Translations under genes and position numbers: made by a program
NCBI GenBank assembly: GCA_964554535.1
Contig: CAZKPB010000008.1
Span: forward strand, 1-64,000
Direction of reading: 5' to 3'
Length of the DNA: 64,000 nt
Source of the DNA: DMER64 sp964554535
GTDB lineage: Bacteria; Bacteroidota; Bacteroidia; Bacteroidales; UBA932
Notes under the pieces: model-generated
Databases searched by the model: none
The model's input: the letters and a program-made list of their open reading frames with translations, nothing else
Told to the model about the DNA's origin: nothing
Part shown: piece by piece, positions 59,717 to 64,000 of the stretch
Layout of the letters: every line of letters starts with the position of its first letter
How positions within the stretch are numbered: position 1 is the stretch's first letter

Positions 59717-61378
59717 ATGAGCAAAAAAATTCCAATGACCTTATGCGCGCTCTGCATAAGTACCGGTGTGGCCCTAGCCTGCACCAACCTGATAGTGACC
59801 AAAGGCGCCTCTGCGGACGGCTCTGTGATGGTAAGTTATTCCGCCGACTCTCACCAGTTGTACGGCGAATTGTATTTCTGGCCTTCGGCCGACTGGGCGC
59901 AGGGAAGTATGTACAATGTATATGAATGGGATACGGGCAAATACCTGCGGGATATTCCGCAAGTTGCCCATACGTATAACGTGACCGGAAATATGAACGA
60001 ACACCAGTTGCTTATTGGTGAATCCACTTTTGGCGGCCGCAGTGAATTCAACGACCCCGACGGACAGATGGACTATGGTTCGCTCATTTACCTTGCCCTG
60101 CAACGCTGCAAAACGGCTCGCGAAGCCATTTCGTTGATAGATAGTCTTATGCAGACCTATGGTTACGCTTCCAGCGGGGAATCGTTTTCTATTGCCGACC
60201 CCAATGAGGCTTGGATAATGGAGATTATGGCCAAAGCCCCCAAAATGGTGGACGGTGTAAACGTGAACAAAGGTGCCGTTTGGGTGGCCCGTCGCATTCC
60301 CGACGGTTACATCAGCGGCCATGCCAATCAGGCCCGTATCACTACTATTGATTTTAACGACAAGGAAAACTGCCTGTACAGCCCCGATGTGATTTCCCAC
60401 GCACGGGAAATGGGTATCTTTGAAGGCAAGGACAAAGATTTTTCTTTCTGTGACGTATACGCGCCGCTGGATTTTGGCGGTGCCCGCGGCTGTGAGGCCC
60501 GCGTGTGGTCTTTCTTCAATCGTTTTTCAAAAGGTATGGACAAGTACCTTAACTACGCCATGGGTTATGACCTGAAGAACCACATGCCCCTGTATGTGAA
60601 GCCCGACCGCAAACTGACCGTGAAAGACGTGGCCGATATGATGCGTGACCACTTTGAAGGTACTCCTATGGATATGACCACCGACATCGGTGCCGGAGGC
60701 CACGAGAATCCCTACCGCTGGCGCCCCATGAATTTTGAATCCAACGGCCAGCAGTACTTGAACGAGCGTGCCATTGCCACTCAGCAGACCGGCTGGTGGT
60801 ATGTGGGTCAATGCCGAGGCTGGTTGCCCCAAGGCGGACTGTTCTGGTTTGGCGTGGACGATGCCGCCACCAGTCCTCTGACCCCCATTTACACGGTATC
60901 CCGTCGCGTTCCCGACTGTTTGAGGGAAGGAAACGGCAGTATGCTTGAATATTCGGACAGTGCCATGTTCTGGATTGTGAACCGCATCTGTCAGTTTGCC
61001 TACCTGCGGTACAACCAGGTGGGGAAAGAAGTGCGCAGCGTGGTGGACGCCCACGAGAACGCTTTGATGGCCGAGGTGCAACGAGTGGATAAGATGGCTC
61101 AGGCTATGTTTGCGCAGGATCCCGACCTGGCGGCCGATTTTCTGACGCAGTATTCCGTGAATGCCTCACAAGCTTTGTTCGACCAATGGACTAAATTAGA
61201 CAAATATCTGATGGTCAAATATATTGACGGGAATACCAAACGACAGAATGAAGACGGAAGCTTTACCACCAACGGATTTTCCGACCGTATTCCCCGCAGC
61301 CCGCTCCAGGAAGGGTACACGCAGAAGTGGAAAGACGCCGTGGCACTGGACCATGGAAAGGTATTGAAATCAGAATAA
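59717..61378 (+). CDS. C69-family dipeptidase, secreted
   Basis: A 553-residue Ntn-hydrolase peptidase. The signal peptide (SKKIPMTLCALCISTGVALA) ends directly before the catalytic N-terminal Cys in CTNLIVTKGASADGS. The Cys becomes the nucleophile after cleavage, as in PepD-type C69 enzymes. YGYASSGESFSIADPNEAWI and GAVWVARRIPDGYISGHANQ are typical. ATG 59717 gives the proper signal peptide; the frame upstream is not conserved-looking. Followed after one base by the NfeD-like gene, so probably cotranscribed. Larger than PepD (~470 residues), as usual in this phylum. Confidence 0.94.
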   Translation: MSKKIPMTLCALCISTGVALACTNLIVTKGASADGSVMVSYSADSHQLYGELYFWPSADWAQGSMYNVYEWDTGKYLRDIPQVAHTYNVTGNMNEHQLLIGESTFGGRSEFNDPDGQMDYGSLIYLALQRCKTAREAISLIDSLMQTYGYASSGESFSIADPNEAWIMEIMAKAPKMVDGVNVNKGAVWVARRIPDGYISGHANQARITTIDFNDKENCLYSPDVISHAREMGIFEGKDKDFSFCDVYAPLDFGGARGCEARVWSFFNRFSKGMDKYLNYAMGYDLKNHMPLYVKPDRKLTVKDVADMMRDHFEGTPMDMTTDIGAGGHENPYRWRPMNFESNGQQYLNERAIATQQTGWWYVGQCRGWLPQGGLFWFGVDDAATSPLTPIYTVSRRVPDCLREGNGSMLEYSDSAMFWIVNRICQFAYLRYNQVGKEVRSVVDAHENALMAEVQRVDKMAQAMFAQDPDLAADFLTQYSVNASQALFDQWTKLDKYLMVKYIDGNTKRQNEDGSFTTNGFSDRIPRSPLQEGYTQKWKDAVALDHGKVLKSE

Positions 61379-61379
61379 A

Positions 61380-62711
61380 ATGAAAATAAAACGCCTCATA
61401 CTGCTTTTGTTGCTCTGCCTCCCGTGGGTCGCCCAGGCTCAGGTTGACTCGTTGCGCATCTACGTGTTGCGCCTTGACGGTGACATTCATGCCAAAGCCG
61501 CCCGTACGCTTGAAAAAGCTATGGAAAGGGCGCAGAAGCGGGACGCGCGCGTATTTTTGCTTCATCTCAACACTTACGGCGGCGCTCTGGATGCCGCCGA
61601 CAATATGCGCACGGCCCTGCTGGAAGCTCCTTTTACCACAGTCGCTTATGTGGACCACCAGGCCGCCTCGGCCGGAGCCTTGATATGCCTGGCTTGTGAC
61701 AGCATCTATATGGCCAATGCCTCCAGCATAGGCTCGGCCACCGTGGTCAACCAGAGCGGCACCCCCATGCCGGAAAAGTACCAGAGTTTCATGAGGTCTC
61801 TTATGCGTGCCACGGCCCAGGCTAAGGGCCGTGACCCGCAACTGGCCGAGCGTATGGTCAGCGGGGACACCATAGTCAATTTAACCACTGCCGAGGCCAT
61901 AGCCGCCGGGTTGTGTGCCGGCCGTGCCGACGACGTGGATGGGGTGGCGCAGGCCGTGGCTCATTCGGGCAACTATATCATTGAGGAACATCACGAGACT
62001 TTTCTGGACCGTCTGATTGGATTCTTTTTGCTGCCTCTGGTGCAGGGCCTCTTGCTGATGGGCATTATGGGAGGGATTTTTCTTGAATTCAAGACGCCGG
62101 GCATAGGTCTGCCGCTGGTGGTGGCCGTAGTGTGCGCCGTGGGTTATTTTTCGCCGCTTTTTCTGGAAGGGCTTGCCCAATACTGGGAACTGGTATTGGT
62201 GGTGGTGGGCGTGGTGCTGCTGATTCTGGAAATCTTTATCACACCGGGATTCGGGGTGTTGGGAATTCTGGGAGGGGCCGCCGTGTTTACGGGATTGGTA
62301 CTGTCGCTGGTGGACAATACCATTTTTCACGCGCCCGGACCTTTCAACTGGGGGGCGCTGACTTATCCCATAGCCATTGTATCCGTAGCCGGTTTCCTGT
62401 CTGTATTGGGATTCATATTGCTTGTAAACAGACTGTTCACGACCAGACTGTTCAATAGGATTGCCCTTCGCACCAACCTGGAAGTAAAGGAAGGATTTGT
62501 GGGAGTGCCTATGTATGAAGGGCTCAAGGTGGGCGATACCGGGGTGACCGTTACACCGTTGCATCCGGGTGGCAAGGTGGCTGTCAAGCCCGCGGCGGAA
62601 GCCTCGGAGCGCTGGGTGGAAGCGTGTGCTGCTGTGGGGTATATAGAAGCCAAAACGCCGGTGAGGGTGGTGCGGTTAGAGAACGGGACGGTCTGGGTGG
62701 AGGCTATTTAG
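61380..62711 (+). CDS. NfeD-family membrane serine protease (ClpP-class)
   Basis: A 443-residue protein: signal peptide, ClpP-like protease domain (~25-215), four membrane helices (~220-345), and a C-terminal NfeD OB-fold domain (GFVGVPMYEGLKVGDTGVTV). The catalytic Ser is in DHQAASAGALIC, and the Lys of the Ser-Lys dyad is likely in GTPMPEKYQSF. Archaeal relatives cut stomatin; whether a stomatin partner is encoded elsewhere cannot be told. The stop overlaps the convergent ispG stop by eight bases. Confidence 0.92.
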   Translation: MKIKRLILLLLLCLPWVAQAQVDSLRIYVLRLDGDIHAKAARTLEKAMERAQKRDARVFLLHLNTYGGALDAADNMRTALLEAPFTTVAYVDHQAASAGALICLACDSIYMANASSIGSATVVNQSGTPMPEKYQSFMRSLMRATAQAKGRDPQLAERMVSGDTIVNLTTAEAIAAGLCAGRADDVDGVAQAVAHSGNYIIEEHHETFLDRLIGFFLLPLVQGLLLMGIMGGIFLEFKTPGIGLPLVVAVVCAVGYFSPLFLEGLAQYWELVLVVVGVVLLILEIFITPGFGVLGILGGAAVFTGLVLSLVDNTIFHAPGPFNWGALTYPIAIVSVAGFLSVLGFILLVNRLFTTRLFNRIALRTNLEVKEGFVGVPMYEGLKVGDTGVTVTPLHPGGKVAVKPAAEASERWVEACAAVGYIEAKTPVRVVRLENGTVWVEAI

Positions 62712-64000
62712 TTGTGTCCCGGTCTTTTTCCATAACCCGGTCACTTTCTATCAGGGCCAACAGCCGTTCAACGGCTTCTTCTTGCGGAACCCCCCTTAAC
62801 ACGGGGGTTTTGCCTTTGTATAGGGTAATGTGGTTCCGGCCTTCGCCCACGTAACCGTAATCGGCATCGGCCATTTCTCCGGGCCCGTTGACTATGCAAC
62901 CCAGCACGGCTATGGTGAATCCCTTGAGGTGAGCGGTGGCTTTCTGTATGCGTGCCACGGTTTCTTCCAGATTGTACAGGGTGCGGCCGCAACCCGGACA
63001 CGATACGTATTCCGGCTTGGTAAAGCGGCAACGGGTGGCTTGCAGCAGGTCCAGGCAGAATTCTTTAAGTTCCTCGGGAGAGGGTTGCCACGGGGTGATG
63101 GGTGCGGCGGGAAGCTGTACAAACGGCAGGGAAAGGTTGGAGGAGTCAATGGTCTTGTTCAGCAGGCCCGGGGCCCAGCGGTAGCAGGCGTCCAGGATAA
63201 GGTCGTCCCAGTCTTTCATTGGGCCGGTGTGCTCTCCCGTGCGGGTTGCCGTAAAGTAATCCACCAGTTTGCGGCCAAAAACAATTTCAGCTACCGGGTT
63301 CTCTGTAAGGGATACGCGCAGGGTGTCCCCAATGCCTTCCTGCAGCAGGGTGTAAAGAGCGGCGGCTGATTTCAGGCGGGCGCTGCGACCGTTGCCGGCC
63401 TCGGTAACGCCTAAATGCAGCGGGTAATGCATGCCCTCTGCCTCCATTGCAGTCACCAAAGCGCGGTAAGCGTCGGTCATCACGCGGGTGTTGCTGGACT
63501 TGAGGGATACCACTACCCGGTCAAAGTGTTCTTCCTTGCAGATGCGCAGGTATTCCATAGCTCCTTCACACATCCCCCCGGGACCGTTTCCCCAGGTTTC
63601 CAAAATATGAGTGGACAGAGAACCGTGATTCACTCCAATGCGCAGGGTGGTGTGGTGTGTTTTGCAGACGGCAATCAGTTGGCGCAACAGACCGGCGGCC
63701 CGTTCGGGGTCTTTTGAAAAATTGCCCGGATTGATACGGACTTTCTGTACCACAGCCGCAGCGGCAAAGGCCACCTGGGCGTTAAAATGCACGTCGGCCA
63801 CCAACGGGTTGGTAATCCCCTCGGCCCTAAGGCGGCGCTGAATCTGGGCCAGTGCTTCCACCTGGGCCAGGCCCTGCGTGGTAAGCCGTATAAGGGTGCA
63901 ACCGGCGGCGGCCAGTGCTTTGCACTGGGCTACAGACGCTTCAACGTCCAGCGTGTCGGTGTTGCACATACTCTGCACGGCCACGGGGTTTCCCCCGCCA
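62704..64000 (-). CDS. ispG: 4-hydroxy-3-methylbut-2-enyl diphosphate synthase, partial at window end
   Basis: The 3' part (about 432 residues) of the iron-sulfur enzyme of the MEP isoprenoid pathway, turning MEcPP into HMBPP. The frame continues past 64000: the codons before 63984 read GGGNP, then VAVQSMCNTDT, so the N terminus is outside. ADVHFNAQVAFAA, GVNHGSLS and SLKSSNTRVM line the TIM barrel. The cluster Cys are in CPGCGRTLYNLEETVARI and GCIVNGPGEMADADYGYVG. The long insert expected in Bacteroidota/plant-type IspG is present in reduced form (DWDDLILDACYRWAPG). Convergent with the NfeD-like gene. Confidence 0.95.
   Translation of the reverse strand, partial: GGGNPVAVQSMCNTDTLDVEASVAQCKALAAAGCTLIRLTTQGLAQVEALAQIQRRLRAEGITNPLVADVHFNAQVAFAAAAVVQKVRINPGNFSKDPERAAGLLRQLIAVCKTHHTTLRIGVNHGSLSTHILETWGNGPGGMCEGAMEYLRICKEEHFDRVVVSLKSSNTRVMTDAYRALVTAMEAEGMHYPLHLGVTEAGNGRSARLKSAAALYTLLQEGIGDTLRVSLTENPVAEIVFGRKLVDYFTATRTGEHTGPMKDWDDLILDACYRWAPGLLNKTIDSSNLSLPFVQLPAAPITPWQPSPEELKEFCLDLLQATRCRFTKPEYVSCPGCGRTLYNLEETVARIQKATAHLKGFTIAVLGCIVNGPGEMADADYGYVGEGRNHITLYKGKTPVLRGVPQEEAVERLLALIESDRVMEKDRDTTK

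Overview
The window looks like a chromosomal piece of a Bacteroidota bacterium, most likely order Bacteroidales. Many genes are preceded by the Bacteroides-type promoter (TTTG, about 20 bases, then TAnnTTTG), often only a few bases before the ATG, and Shine-Dalgarno motifs are rare. The gene set agrees: an S46 dipeptidyl peptidase, a PurF paralogue without its nucleophile, a YfhO-type membrane protein, a Ptb-Buk pair and SurE-LpxB. This placement rests on family knowledge, not on a database search.

Layout. (1) 173-13003, + strand: an exopolysaccharide/capsule locus of tightly overlapping genes, with seven glycosyltransferases or glycosyltransferase-like proteins, a Wzy-type polymerase/ligase, a methyltransferase, a CapK/PaaK-like adenylating enzyme, a sugar aminotransferase and a PglC/WcaJ-like initiating phosphosugar transferase. 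Its first ~4 kb is visibly AT-rich. (2) 13012-17015, - strand: the export and control module wza-wzc-cpsB (outer-membrane channel, tyrosine kinase, PHP phosphatase); the kinase ends in eleven Tyr-Gly repeats. (3) 17072-23528, +: clpC, gyrA and a secreted TPR protein. (4) 23599-26835, -: ackA-ptb-buk, acyl-phosphate and butyrate energy metabolism. (5) 26932-30402, +: comEC (with an apparent frameshift), a PurF-like protein without the catalytic Cys, and a one-RRM RNA-binding protein. (6) 30474-37193, -: tRNA-Thr, a metal/cobalamin-type binding lipoprotein, then rfbA-rfbB-ugd-dpp11 and a 35-residue membrane peptide. (7) 37262-39493, +: BaiN-like flavoprotein, YqeY and a degenerate FAH-fold protein. 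(8) 39500-43837, -: surE, a LpxB-Ogt fusion, dnaN and a DnaQ-like exonuclease. (9) gapA (+), then about 1.1 kb with no convincing gene but many repeats and hairpins. (10) 46048-56651: a second surface-polysaccharide locus with a Wzx flippase, YfhO, GT2 enzymes, and a fused IspD-like/SDR protein plus CDP-polyol transferase that point to ribitol-phosphate decoration. (11) 56785-64000: M16 protease, C69 dipeptidase, NfeD-like protease and the 3' part of ispG, which runs off the window.

The polysaccharide genes fit one process: nucleotide sugars (RfbA/B, Ugd, aminotransferase) feed lipid-linked assembly by the initiating transferase and glycosyltransferases; Wzx and Wzy flip and polymerise; Wza/Wzc with CpsB export the chain and control its length. 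Secreted peptidases plus the acetate/butyrate kinases suggest a proteolytic, fermentative anaerobe (inference). The items most worth checking are the structured noncoding regions (44972-46047 and 51045-51251), the LpxB-Ogt fusion, the two pseudoenzymes (PurF-like and FAH-like), the comEC frameshift, the Tyr-Gly tail of Wzc and the tRNA-Thr/lipoprotein junction.
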